In this document: positions 10,808 to 24,121 of the stretch, piece by piece | How positions within the stretch are numbered: the first letter of the stretch is position 1 | How the letters are laid out: the number at the start of each line of letters is the position of its first letter | NCBI GenBank assembly: GCA_016758965.1 | Contig: JAEPRB010000138.1 | Coordinates: forward strand, 1-64,000 | Source of the DNA: Circinella minor | Taxonomy: Eukaryota; Mucoromycota; Mucoromycetes; Mucorales; Lichtheimiaceae | Length of the DNA: 64,000 nt | Direction: 5' to 3' | The notes under the pieces: model-generated | The model's input: the letters and a program-made list of their open reading frames with translations, nothing else | The model's database searches: none | What the model was told of the DNA's origin: nothing | Translations under genes and position numbers: made by a program

Positions 10808-13195
10808 ATGGCGACCAATACTTCTATTCAAGAAAACAACGGAGTAAACGATCAAACAATTCATTCAGTCAGGTCAACGATATATGACAAAGATGAGCAA
10901 ATTACGAACACTCGCTCGATTCAATCATCTCTTTATGAAGGTATATTCGACAGTTAATTCTATTTTTGATTTGTCCACAAATCATAATTGTTTTTATGAA
11001 TCATTTAATTCATATTTCTAACTATCTATCTATTTTTATGTACATAATAAAAGAAAATGTTGTAAATATCAATCCATCAAAACTGTCAGAAAAGAAATCC
11101 CATTCAAGCGCTACACATGAAGATTGTGAATCAATCCGCAGTAGAACTATACATGGTACCGAGGAGGATGAAAAGCAATCGAATGTCGATGGTGGATATG
11201 GTTGGCTTATCGTTATTGGTGCTTTTTTGGTTCAAATTACTAGCTACGGTGTCACAACTGCATGGTAACAAAAATTATTTTCAGTTCTGAATTCAGTTCT
11301 TTTGCAATGATCCCTCGTTTTTTATGGTAGAAGAGGCATACTAACTATAAAAAACTTTCCCACCATATAGGGGTAACGTGGTCGGGAAATCCAAATCCCG
11401 TTTCTAAAAAAAATTGATCTGAAACCAATTGAAATTTAACGCTCTTCTTTGTTTTTTTCCATTAGGTGTTATGCAAGACTATTATGAACAGAATGTTTTT
11501 GGTGATAAAGTTCCAAATGCACCGGTTCAATTAAGTTTCGTTGGTACATTCTGTTTAATTTTCAGTAATATTATGGGCCCAGTAACTCAAATTGTTCAAT
11601 CCATGATCGGAACAAGAGCCGTTTTACTATTGGGTACCTTGTTTGTTTCTGTAGGAACAATTATGGCAGGATTCAGTACCGAGGTTGGTAGTGGTTAGCG
11701 GAATTATTCTGTGTTACAAACATAAAGGCGTATTACGATTTATGTATTAAAGAATCTTCGAACCTTTTTACTAATCCGGCGGGGTTTATTGTATATTCAT
11801 AGATTTGGCATTTGTACTTGACACAGGGGATCTGCTTTGGAATTGGAGTCAATTTGATGTATGTGGTAAGTATTAGAGTCCAGACAATTGTTTCTCATTT
11901 TTTTCGAAAGGTGGGCAACTTATTAATGGCCACACCTCCTCTTTCTTTGTTATTGATAAAATGCATATAGACTATCATGGCAGTTGCGCCTCAGTACTTT
12001 GACAAAAGACGTGGTTTTGCTCTTGGCTTAATTGCTTCCGGGTCTGGTATTGGTGGTCTGATCATGCCTTTTATTATGACCCCTATCAACAAAAGTCTTG
12101 GTGGTGGGTGGTAAGTCAACGAATTATAAGCAATACTTTTTTATATCAAAGATTATTCATAATAAATTCATATGATTTTTTAGGACATATCGTATCGTAG
12201 GATTTATCTGTCTAGGATGCGACTTAGTTGCATGTATTTTAGTCAAAGATCGCATTCCTCGCCCACGTATTCGCAAGAAGTTAGGTGATATCATACAATT
12301 CAGTGTATTTAGAGATAGCAAATTCCGTATCTGGTGTCTCGGAGCAACGATGCAAATGGTTGGATACTTTATTCCATTTTTCTTTGTTCCATGTAAGCAA
12401 TTGTTTTACTAGTTATGCTTTATATTCCTTCTATCGAAAGAAGGAGAAAGAAAGCTTGCCCCACTAATGACTATACTGTATTACATTATTATATAGCACA
12501 CGCTACTTATCTCGGTCTCTCCGCACAACAAGGATCAACAATGATAGCTGTAAGCTGTGCGATGAATTTTGTTGGGCGTATTGTCTGCGGGTAAGTTTCT
12601 TCTCTCGATTTTGTTATTTTTCTATCTTCGATTGTATTTGATGAAATTCAATCTTTTTTAATGTTTTATATACAATAATTAGCTACCTCGCAGATAAACT
12701 GGGCACTATAAATACCAATATTGTTTATTTAATTATTGCAAGCCTTGCCAACTTTTTGATTTGGACTTTCGCTTATACCTATGGTACACTAGTAGCATTT
12801 ATGGCAGTCTTTGGTTTTGCATGTGGATCGTATTTTGCACTAGGTAAATAAACTCATCGCCGGAAAAAAGAAACCCCATATAATAGTAATTAATTAAAAA
12901 TGATTCTTACTAATATTGTAATTATTTGAACTCCATCTATTATTACTATATAGTATCACCCATTACAGCATTCATTTGTGGGATGGAGAAGTTTCCAACA
13001 GGGCTAAGTATGGTGCTTATATCAAATGTCGTGGCAGTATTTGGACCCAATATTGCTAGTGCAATTGAATCTGGTGTTAGTTCAGAACGTTTCTTTTCTT
13101 ATAAGATGTTCGCAGGCGTTGCTTATATCCTTTCAGCATTAATTATGATATCACTTAAATTTTCTGTCAACCGTAAAATTTTCAAGAAAGTTTAA
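10808..13195 (+). CDS. MFS monocarboxylate-type transporter (SLC16/MCT-like), copy 1
   Basis: Ten exons: 10808-10940, 11054-11264, 11371-11372, 11466-11683, 11803-11865, 11971-12110, 12184-12392, 12497-12590, 12683-12843, 12954-13195; 490 aa only if the 2-nt exon is included. A long hydrophilic Ser/Thr/Glu-rich N-terminus is followed by DGGYGWLIVIGAFL, the SLC16 family signature at the start of TM1, then VMQDYYEQNVF, FDKRRGFALGLIASGSGIGG (the loop 2-3 to TM4/5 region) and further hydrophobic segments consistent with 12 TMs. Family members move monocarboxylates or related small molecules with protons; in fungi several have unknown or riboflavin-type substrates, so the substrate is undetermined. 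Plasma membrane is likely. The paralogue at 16659-19031 shares intron positions, so this is a tandem duplication. Confidence 0.88.
11371..11372 (+). other. Predicted 2-nt microexon (GG)
   Basis: Exon 2 ends TG in phase 2 at a GTAACA donor (11265). The next recognisable exon starts with GT GTT ATG after TTAG at 11465 and needs one preceding base. A direct join shifts the frame and stops quickly. In between lie a TACTAAC branch-point-like site (11339-11345), an ATATAG acceptor (to 11370), two bases GG, and a GTAACG donor (11373). Inclusion gives TGG GGT, i.e. W-G-V-M-Q, the expected conserved residues. Confidence 0.65.
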
Positions 13196-16100
13196 TTTAT
13201 TTCTACTATTGTTTCTACAAATACTGTTTACATTATTGTTGCATCTCATTCTTGTTTCATTCATTTCTTCTTAAAAAAACTTATAACTCATTCTATAATT
13301 CTTTATCTTCAATAATAATAATAATCATAATCCGATAACATATTTAGTTTCTTTTATTATACTCTGACATTTTAATAAATCTTTCAAAGCCGATAGACAA
13401 CTTAGATAACAGAATTCATATATCTTCGTAAAAAAAGTCTTTTCATATATCAGTAAACAAAAATACTAGATGACCTAGCCTATGAAGAAAAATTGTCTTT
13501 AGTTAGCGCTACTTATTCAGTAAATAATGGATAAAAATTTAGAAAGCCTGGCAACTGATAGCTATTAATTTTATTGTACAGATGTTGTGTTACGGGTAGC
13601 AGAAAAGTATTATAAATTGGTTAACACGTGTGGTTCTTGTGATTAGAAAAAGTTTTAAGCAAAATAGCGGTAACTAAGATTATGTAGAGAATATATTGGC
13701 ATTTTCTTTTGATCGATAATTCAATACAAACAATATATCAACATTTATCACTCTTTTTTTAGAATATTTTTACCATTAAGCTCTACCCGTCCCAACGAAC
13801 TACAGTAGAAAAATTGAATCAAGCATAATTCGAATGTGCTGTATAATTTACATCGTCGTGTGCGAAAGTTGCACCAGTTATAAGAACGATAACCAATGTT
13901 TTCTCTTTATACGATCAAGAAAACTAGTATATGACTCAATTAAAAATATTAATTCTATATTAACATACTCATAATACTGCTATTGTTAGCTTTTCCGCAT
14001 TTAGTAACTTTTTAAGTGTACTCTACTGTAATTCACATACTACCAATCAACAAATCTCTGCAGGTCTCGATTTTTATGTAACACTCATACCAATAATTTT
14101 TGGATACCAGATAGTAAATAAAAGAGAGATTTATATCACCATCAAGAAACAACAATTTATCAGTTCCATACGCATCTTAAAAAGCAATAATGCTCTGCTG
14201 TACACGTGGTACATATGGAAAAAATTAGATATGCTTATATCTTCTACGTCTTATATCTCAATCCAAAAAAAAATCCCAGTTGGCACTGAAGCAGAAAAAT
14301 AAGTTTAGTATCCTGATGCTGTATTATGCCTTTTTGTTAGATTCCTTATATGGACTAATATAGGCATTTAAAAAATATGTGAAATAAAAAAAATGAGAAG
14401 ATCGGATTATTGATAATATAAGTTTTCAGAGTATAATTATAATGATTGTATAGAAAGTAAATATATGGGAGAATACCACACAATTGTACCATTTGAAAAA
14501 TTATAAAAATGAGCTTTCCTTAGAGGTCGAAATTAACTAAAAATATACGTAGTACTGTATTATGTTTTTGCCGTGTCCGTAGTAATTCCGCAAGAAGGGA
14601 ACTTGGTTTTATTATTCGTGACGTACACTGCTTCAGAGGCAATCATTTGATCTATCTATGAAAAGATCATGAAATTATTTTCGTTACGTAATAGATTAAA
14701 GAGTTTCCCCGTAACTAAATGAATAAGAACAGAAACAAGTAGGTTTGTGTGTGAGAGACATGGAGAGAAAAAAAAGAAGGGATGGTTTTTTTGTAAACTG
14801 ACCTGTTTTCCATGTTTAATGCGCTATATATACTGATTTTTCTGGCGGTTTCTTTGATTTGATGCTCTTCTCTATACATAAAGTGCTATAAACAATTTAG
14901 ATTGTCAGAAAAAAAAATGTTAATATGTATTTGAGATGTTTTATAATATACTTTAACAGTTTGCTCCTATTTATTTTTATAGAATGCTTTTATATATTTA
15001 TCTTCAAATTTTATTAATGCAACTAAGCCCAATGTATATAAAGAAGAGAACACACAAACACTAATGCACAAACAAATAGGATTCCGCGTACGTTTATAAC
15101 TTTAATTAACATAACCACCTTCATTGACAAAGAAGGAAGCATAAAGAAATAATAATACTCTTTAATTATACAACCTACAACAGCAATAACGACAATGATT
15201 GTATGACCTGCTAGTTAATACTATTCTCGACAACCTTTTGCTTTAAAATTAACAGTTGCCATCCTTTCTGTTGTTTATAGTGAGATATTAGAAATAGCTA
15301 AATGCAGAGTTTTGATTTTACGAAGAGAATGTAGTTTTTCTTAAATAGGCTAAAATCTTTAAAACTGAATAAAATGAAACATAATTATATGTTCATTTTT
15401 TATTAGTATGTTGAAACGAAAATAACCTGCAAGTATTCTACTACCAATAATTAATATACTCATCTCAAAATATATTACCTATATTTTTAAGTTTGGATTG
15501 ACGTCCTATTTAACCCACATTCTAAATTTTAAAGTCAACTATGGAAGTACACAACATTATGGAAGGAAAAGGGCAAATGTAAGAATTCTACTGATATGCT
15601 GTTGTAACAACAAACAGCGATCGGATGATCATTATAAAAAGGCTTTGTTACCAAAATACATGAATAAAAAATAGAAAAATAAAAAAGATTGAGTACCCAT
15701 GTGATGAACTTTTATAGCTTGCTTATCCGATCAAGTTCGGCAACAAGTGATGATAGACCATTATATTACATATCATGCTTTCGTTTTTATACGAATTCTT
15801 AAAAAAAAAAAATTCTTTTCACTTTAAAAAAAGGCTATATACTATTATATAATCTTGCTGTTTGTAATAGAATTTTATAAACAATAATAATAGTTTCGAT
15901 TTCATTCCATAACCTATAAAGCAATAGAAACTTTGATGGTAAACCAGGCGTAGATTGAAAAACTCGGTTTAGCTGCTGAGTTGATTCTGTGTTACTATAG
16001 TTAAAAGTGTACTTATTCCCACACATGTTTCCTCATTTACATTTGACATTATCTAATCGCTTCAGCAAGTTGAATTTTTTTTATGTTTAGTAGTGCTATC

Positions 16101-16658
16101 AGGAACCAGGTCATTCGAATCACAATGGTGATATGTAATTAATACCCTATACTCAATACTATATTATCGTATAGTGCTTCACTATTTTATAATTTATTTG
16201 AATCTTTAAAACTTGCGCTAATATATATTATACCACATCTACATTTATCTTCTACAAAAAAAAAAAGTATACCAGATCATTATGTATTACCAAGCTCTAC
16301 ATTGAGATCACCAAGATAGATTGCATTTTATAGACAAAAAGGCCACCTATACACTTGCCAATTTTGGTTTTGCCATCCATACATCCGTTTTTTTCTAAAA
16401 AAAACATCGGCGTTATATTCAAATGCATCAACAAGGTATATAATTATACCTTGATCGGCGATTTGCCCAGTCACTATACTTTACTAAACTAATAAAATTT
16501 AAATGTTAGAAAAACCGATTCATTGTATTCAGAAATAAAAACATGCTTTTTTTTCCCTCTTTATTTTCTCCATTTACATTTCTTTCTATTTTTATTTACT
16601 AAACATACAATTTAATAAAAAAAAAAGTGGGACAAATTATAACTGACTATATTGTGCC
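13196..16658. other. 3.5-kb gene-poor spacer
   Basis: AT-rich sequence between the transporter paralogues. I see no frame with recognisable protein similarity, no tRNA and no obvious transposon. Short open frames here (for example 15835-16026 on the minus strand) have random-like composition. It could hold non-coding RNA or decayed DNA that I cannot recognise. Confidence 0.5.
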
Positions 16659-19031
16659 ATGACAACAGCAGATAAGAATACCATTTCAAATAATGATAGA
16701 GAAAAACAGCAACCTGACCCGGCAATAATTTCAATTTCAAATGAAACCTTAATAGCATCAAAGGTTCAAGATATTAGTAATGATCCAGAAAATATTCAGA
16801 CTGAGCATGTTATACCAAAATTAAAGAACAGTTATACATGTGAGTAAGAAAGCTATATTACGAATAATAATATTATTATTATTGTTAAATTGATAACATA
16901 AGTATAATTATCCTTATCTTGTGTTTTATCAATGACAACCGAACAGTAACCGATACAAATAAAGAAGAAAAAGTAGAAGATTGCTCAGTATATAATAATG
17001 AAATCACAGAAAAAATAGTAACATCTTTTGTCAACGAAGATTGTAATGAAAGCATTGAACCATATAGCAATAAGAAAACAGAACTCGTATATGATGATCA
17101 AGATAGTATTCCTGAAGGTGGTTATGGCTGGGTAATTGTTGTCGGATCATTTTTCATACATCTCATTTGTTTCGGAGTCATCACTTCTTGGTACGTTTTT
17201 GTTTCACCAATTCAAAATTCTTAGCCAAAAAAAAAAATCTTATACATTTTTCACCCCTTTTTTTTGGCTTTCGATAGGGGTAAATTACATCTCTATAATT
17301 TTTTTTTTGTTTTATTAGCTGCATGATGTAGGATAGCATTTCACATACTTATTATTTTTTAAATGGTTAATACAGGCGTTATGCAAAATTTTTTTGAGCA
17401 CACAATCTTCAGCGATATTCCGAATGCTGCACTTCAGTTGAGTTTTGTTGGTACATTATGTGGCGCTTTTGCTAATTTTATGGCACCTGTTGCACAGATC
17501 CTTCGCTCTATGCTAGGCACTAGAATTGTGTGTATCATTGGATCATTGCTGATGGCCTTAGGGCTATGTATGGCGGGATTTACATCGCAGGTTAGCTTTC
17601 CTATTGTTGCTCTTTCACTTGATACAAAAACGTTATTTTGTATATCGTAACAACATACTATACTATATACTAAAACAAAAAAATAATAGATCTGGCATCT
17701 TTACTTAACACAATCATTTTGCTACGGCTTTGGTGTTTCCTGCTCGTATTCAATGACAATTATTGTCGCGCCGCAATATTTTGAGAGAAGGCGTGGTGTT
17801 GCCCTTGGCTGCATTACGAGCGGAGCAGGAATCGGTGGTATTCTTGTACCATTAATTATGAACGCTATTAATAGTTCCCTAGGAAGTGCATGGTAAGTAA
17901 ATATTACCTAAGATATATTTATATAATGACACTTTAATTAATTACTGTTGGCTACCAACAAAACTGAAAACTTGTACACATACTAGGACGTACCGCATTT
18001 TGGGATTTATGAGTCTAGCATGTAATCTCTTGGGATCCATATTAATTAAAGATCGCATTCCTCAATCACGCGTTCGTAAAAGACTAGGAGAAATCATTGG
18101 GCTTGACGTATTCAGGAACAAATGCTATTCAATTTGGTGTCTAGCTGGTGTCCTACAAATGATAGCATATTATGTACCATATTTTTTTGTTCCATGTAAT
18201 TTATATATATATATAAAACGGAAAAAAATAATAGACATATATATATATATATATATTATATATAGACGCTTGGTAGATATGCTAATAATCTTGTATGTAT
18301 TAATATATTAGCATACGCGACGTTTTATGGATTGACTGCTTCACAAGGTGCTTCACTCGTATCGATCAGTTTTGCTTTTAATTTTATTGGACGTATTTGT
18401 GCTGGGTAAGGTTTATTATTACTAGTATCAATTACAGCTTTCTTTTACGTATTTGATAGATAAGAACTAATGATCTATTACTATCAACCATATTATAGAA
18501 TAGTTTCGGATAGAATTGGGCCGATCAATACAAATATTATTTTTACAGTCATTTCCGCGCTTAGCAATCTTATAATATGGACTTTTGCTTTCAATTATGG
18601 AGCAATTATTGTCTTTATGATCGTTATCGGTTTTACCAGCGGATGTTACCTTTCCTTAAGTGAGTATATATACCTTTTACTTCTTAAATTTATTCTAGTA
18701 AATATGCAAGTGTACTGCTTATAATAGATATTTAGAGAAAATGTTATGTGTCTAATGAATAGTAACCATCATAAAACTTTTTGTAATAGTGTCTTCAATT
18801 ACAGCATCTATTCTTGATGCCAATAAATTCCCAATGGGTCTAGCTATTGCTATTCTTCTCAATGGAACAGCGGTATTTAGTACAACCATTTCTAGTGCCA
18901 TTGAAAGTCGCATAGATGCACAACCATTCCTTACATATAAAATGTTCGCTGGTGTTGCTTATTTATTCGCTACACTTGTTATGTTGTGGCTTAAATTTAC
19001 CATCAACCGTAAAGTGCTAACGAAACTTTAA
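16659..19031 (+). CDS. MFS monocarboxylate-type transporter (SLC16/MCT-like), copy 2
   Basis: Nine exons: 16659-16839, 16947-17190, 17278-17279, 17376-17590, 17690-17892, 17987-18195, 18312-18405, 18499-18659, 18790-19031; 516 aa with the 2-nt exon included. It carries EGGYGWVIVVGSF, VMQNFFEH, LSFVGTLCGAFANF and FERRRGVALGCITSGAGIGG, as in copy 1. The last four coding exons are the same length as in copy 1 (209, 94, 161, 242 nt). Exon 5 (203 nt) equals the sum of two copy-1 exons (63+140), so one intron was lost here or gained in copy 1. The hydrophilic N-terminus is longer than in copy 1 and diverged, suggesting different regulation or trafficking. Substrate unknown; a 12-TM proton-coupled carrier is expected from the family. 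Confidence 0.88.
17278..17279 (+). other. Predicted 2-nt microexon (GG), paralogous to the one at 11371
   Basis: Exon 2 ends TCT TG at a GTACGT donor (17191); the next exon begins GC GTT ATG after TACAG (17375). The two missing bases GG sit between a GATAG acceptor (to 17277) and a GTAAAT donor (17280), giving TGG GGC, W-G-V-M-Q. Position, size, sequence and phase match copy 1, although the surrounding introns no longer resemble each other. Confidence 0.65.
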
Positions 19032-20060
19032 ATAATATTAACTATCATAATTTGATAACATGTACAATAATACAAATTTCCTTTTTTTTTTTTTACTTAT
19101 TCAACCAATAATACAATTAATAGTATTATTTAAAGCTATACTGGACTTTTCGAGAACATACTTTTACTTTGTTTTTATTGATGTTAGAAATAATTGTTTT
19201 CATAAAGAAGCTATCATGGTGAAAGAAATGAATCAATACATATTATACTTATTGGGACGTCTCTCCTTAGAATCGAGCTATAACAAAGATAAAAGATTAG
19301 ATACTTGTACATAAACAGTAATAAGTTAAACTTTTTTTAATAATATTAAATTTATGGGTCCAATTCAATGTTATCAATAACATTGTTTTTTGACTCATCC
19401 ACAATTCATGCTCTTACACTATCCTATATGATAAATAAGCATATTATACGCTATGTAAATTAATTCTAACTTTTCTATTAATAAACCATTAATAGATGGG
19501 GCTTATAGATAAATGTACTAGAGCATCGTCTCAAATCCAACCATCAAGAAGCGCATTTTTTATTCTTGCCAGTGCTTCAGGTAGCTTGAACGATGCAGAA
19601 CTAAGTATGACTCAAGTCTAGTATATTACGTATCTTACCTATTTGATAATTTATTTTATTTTAATTTTGGTATAATTGTAGAACAGAATGTAAGCTGTTT
19701 GGTAATGAAAAAGAGAAAGGGTATGATACAATAATCCAGTTACAGCTTTTATGTTGTGATTTATTCTATATAGTTTTTAGGAATAAGGAAAAAGCATATG
19801 TGATTATGAAAAAATCTTCTACACTATGTAGTGATTTATTGTATTAGTATTTTATAAAAAAAACACATAAAATAGAAACAAGATCTACTAATTATTAATA
19901 TGTATATAATTTGCAATAGAGGATATAAAAATTCATTTTTATAGTAAAGATATTATTTTTTATTTCGACATCTTTATCATTATTATTATTATCTTTACCG
20001 ACACTATCATAGATAACCAAAATATACGTGATCTAATTGGCTCACAGAATGCTACTTTTA

Positions 20061-20148
20061 TGTCATAGCAAAGGCATATTTCTGTCATAGCAAGGACGCT
20101 TTTCTGTTTTCGCAAAGACATTTTTCAATCAAAGTAAAGACACATTTT
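20061..20148 (+). repeat. Degenerate 22-bp tandem repeat, four units
   Basis: Units at 20061-20082, 20083-20104, 20105-20126 and 20127-20148, consensus roughly TGTCATAGCAAAGACATTTTTC, each differing at several positions. The first two are most alike; a fifth partial start (TGTCTTTGCC) follows. Confidence 0.75.
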
Positions 20149-23100
20149 TGTCTTTGCCAATAATAGTATAATTATTCCACGATTAATTCAAATAAAACTT
20201 TTCTTCAATTCTATAGTCCTATTTTTACTTTACACTACAAATCTTTTAGTATCTTAACAATTCAATAACTGACCTGACAACAGTTTCCACTAAGCATAAA
20301 ACCTCCTCATAAACTTATTTTAAGATTTTTTTTTATGGATTCAAACATAATACTTGAATATGAGAGCTCCCGCAACCCAAATTACTATTCTTTTTCACAT
20401 TATTTATTATCCAAAGACAACTACATAGTGTATTATTTCTTTTTTATTTTATATATTTTACGAAATACTTCAATCATATATATTGAACACATTTCAATAT
20501 ATGATACAATCATGCAGTCAGTAGGAACGAATATTATAATGTATAGAAAATGTTTTATTGCAAATATAATATAAATTATAGCATGAACAAAAAGTATGAT
20601 ATACTGACGTATGAATAGATATAAAGTGGATCTCAACATCTGATATAAATATTATTTATCACTTTATTTAGAAATAAATAGCGTTCTAAATTGTATAATT
20701 TTGCCTGGCATATCACTATTATTTGTCTTCCCTTAAAAAGTATTTAATTTGCCTTCGTATTTAATCCCCTTATGTGGCGAACCACCATAATTAATAACAC
20801 ATATATTCCATCCATTCATGAATAATCGGTCAAACATCATTCCGTCAAGAATAAAAGATATTATAACCAATTAAACACTATTATTTTTTTTAATTCGTTC
20901 TTATTATTAATCCGGATAAAAAAGGAACATCAAAGAAAGAATGAGATTAGTAACAACTGTCATAAACGGTTTCAGAGAATGATCTAGAATTAACATTTAT
21001 AATAGAACAAATATAATAGGTCCTCCCATCCATTCGTATAAAACATAGTTTAACCATGATCAGATAAAATAAGGTAGTTACATAATTTAGAAAAGATAGA
21101 AAAGAGTAGTTATTTTATTTCAGGAATAAACAGATTCTCAACTAAATTTACTTTAGTCCCATCTTTCTATTTTTACTACTCGTATTTATCTCACCTTATT
21201 TTCACAAATAAAAATAAAAGTGCCTTAGTGTTCTCGGTACTTTGATGAAGATTTCCCGCTAGAACAAGACATGCAACTCCGTGCATGACTTAAAAAGCAG
21301 CGAAAAGTTCATTGAGAAAGAGCTTATTAGTAGAAAAAAGTTCAATTACTATCCGCAAACGTTCAAATTTCACTAGAAAGTGGGGACTCCAAACCCTGAA
21401 TTTGGCAGGGATTGAAAATTTCCAACCTTTTAGCAAACTGTCTTCCTGCAACTCAAAGTTAATAATAAAAGTGAGAAAATGATCTACGATGATGAATAAA
21501 ACTACTAAAATGGATTTTAGCGGTAGATAAGATAAGCAACTTTGAATAAATAGCAAGCTTAGTGGAAACACCAGACCTCCACTTACAAAGAATGAAAGTT
21601 TTACTTATCCACCAGTTACTTTTCAAAAATAATAGCTACTTGTTGATAGAAGTCATCGAAATTACTTTATAATTATATTTTAAAGTGTTTATTTGACGAC
21701 TTGATTACTTATCTGTAAAATAAAATATATGAATTTGATGGTAGCGAGGGATGATGATAGAAAAAAAGCATCCGTGAAAATTTAAAAAGTTAGAAAATTA
21801 TTCGTTTTTTTGATAAATAATAAAAGCATTTTTTCTATCGCTAGAGTTACCATGGTACAGAAGAATAATTAGGTAATTTAAAATCGTTTATCTGCAACAA
21901 AAGTAGTAACAACAACGCTATTATATCATCTTAACTAAAAATCAAAAGCAAGGGTCTGAAAAGGAACAATAAGGTTTACAACAATGACGGATGCGGGAAT
22001 TAGCTGAATAAATCAAGGTTATTTCCGTTCTGTCCCGTATTTGCTCCTTGCTGGTAAACATGGATTATTTAATCCATATAGTATAAATGACAACAGATGT
22101 CTTTTTCAACAATACTATACCTTATTATAATTATGAACTAAATTTCATCATCCTCATTCATTGCGTAGTTACAACAGTTTAACTTTCAACGATCTTTTGC
22201 ATTGTGACGGTGAATGCTAAAATATACATATAGTAACTTTTTTTTATAATGGATGTAGTGAAAGAGAATATACGATGGACAGCTTTATCCAAATGGTACA
22301 TCAAAAATTTTTAGATACTAAAAAATGCATTGAATAAGTAATAATTGTATAAAATATATAATGTTTTACTTATTTTTATGCAAAACGGCAATGTATGGCC
22401 TCCGGGAATTGTTCAAAATAATAATAGTTAACAGAGAAAATAAACAATTTGTTTTAGTCGTAGGTGAATAATTATTTATATATACACTTTTAGCCATCAT
22501 CTACTTACTCCCATTGCTATGTGAAGGGAGACCGCGCGGCCGTGTACTGACATAACATATGTTGTTTTTGGAAGATATACAAATTATAATTCTTTCTGTA
22601 GATATCAACTCATCATCGTTCATCTGATAATAACATCTTCTGCTGGTAGGAATATATTATGTGGATTTTACTATTTGAATCGTTATCTTATATTACTTTA
22701 ATAAAACCTCAGACAAAAAAAAAGGAATACATAACATACTCATTAAATTACCTGCAATTTTATTTACTTATGATACAATGCTTTTTAATTTTTCTTTTTG
22801 AGCGTATAGATAAAAAAAAAATTGAATTGTTATACTATATTCATTTATATATTAACACTGATGATTATTTAATTAGACTGGGTTGTGAAACACCGAAATT
22901 ACATAATTCTTAAACCTTTTCCACAATCACTCCGTTTATTCCATCCAATCGGATAATTAACACTTTTTTTAGTCTTTGACGGAATGATGGTAACCTTCAA
23001 AGCTTTTTTTTATCGCTCTCTGAAAAAAAAAACAAGAAACGATCTATCATAAAAGTTAAATGACATGTCGAGAGCAACAACAGCAACAGCGAAATATAAA

Positions 23101-23754
23101 TCAATGATATTTGATATAAAATTCAAATATTTTGATTTACTAAAGTTATTACCCCTTTTTTTTTTAACTTGCGCACAGACAAAACTTTTTATCAAGGACT
23201 ATTTTTGTATTTTTGTCTTAAGTTTAGTGAAAGAACAAAAAGTTACCTAAAAATGGAGTGGGGGAGAAAAAACATTCTTCTTTTGTATGACAAACAATTG
23301 TCACTTTCAAGCAATAGCCATAATAGTACTGGGTACTTGAAGATGATCATAAATAGACATGTCTCCTACTAATAAAATAAAGATATCATGCATCATTCTT
23401 TAACTCTTTTTTTTTCCCTTAGGCTCAAAAAATTCTACTAAGATAATTGCTCCATTGGGCAATATACCCGAATGACCTAAACCAAATTCCCGGTTATAAT
23501 AGTCTATGATCTATTAATGAGTGTATGTGTTCTTATTTCTTTGAAAATATAATATTATTTTGGTTCAATCAAAGTGTTTCATCGTGTAGTTTTTTTTTTT
23601 CTAATGAAATCAATTATATATCTATTATATCGGCTTTTTTTCCCAGCTATATAGAAGCAATGTATATGAATCAATGCCTTTTTTTTTTATAAATTGTTTC
23701 CCCACGTAACAATAAAAACGGACCAAATATAAAAGCTGTGAAACAAGAGTCCTG

Positions 23755-24032
23755 TGGAGAGACGTGGAGACGTGGCCAGGCGGGGTCAACGGTGTTATAA
23801 ATTCAAGAAAGTTCTCTTTGCGGAGAGAACCTCATTACTCCAAATGGAGTATAAATGTAGTTATTTAGTACACCTCTTGCTTTTTGTTTTATGCCAGCAG
23901 TCCAATCCATAAATTTTCCGAGCACTATTGAAAAGAGTGAACCTTCTTTTTTTTTCCACATCCCTTCCCGCACAACCCGCAGTATACGTGTTTTGGGGGG
24001 AAACTTTATTTTCTTACCAAAAGATATAAAAG
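23755..24032 (+). promoter_or_regulatory. Promoter region of aldo-keto reductase 1
   Basis: TATA-like element TATAAAAG at 24025-24032, about 90 bases before the ATG. Upstream are a direct repeat GAGACGTG/GAGACGTG (about 23759-23774), a GCGGGGTC block (23780-23787, resembling the GC-box bound by Mig1/CreA-type repressors) and an inverted repeat GTTCTCT-6-AGAGAAC at 23811-23830. Binding is not demonstrated. Confidence 0.4.
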
Positions 24033-24121
24033 GACTTGATAATTCAAACGACAGCTCATTTTTTTTTGTTTTCTCTTCTTTACCTTTCTTTTTGTTAAAA
24101 AAAAAACTTACATATTCAAAA

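Larger units (their letters stand above)
19032..24121. other. 5-kb gene-poor spacer
   Basis: AT-rich region with only short frames (such as 20335-20574, 21290-21571 on the minus strand and 22659-22913) of low-complexity Ile/Lys/Tyr/Leu composition and no domain I recognise. It holds a short tandem repeat at 20061-20148 and the promoter of the downstream reductase at the right end. Confidence 0.5.

Noticed and set aside
20335..22913. Several 60-95-codon open frames in the 20-23 kb desert
   Set aside because: AT-driven composition (Ile/Tyr/Lys/Phe), no domains, no splice-consistent extension.
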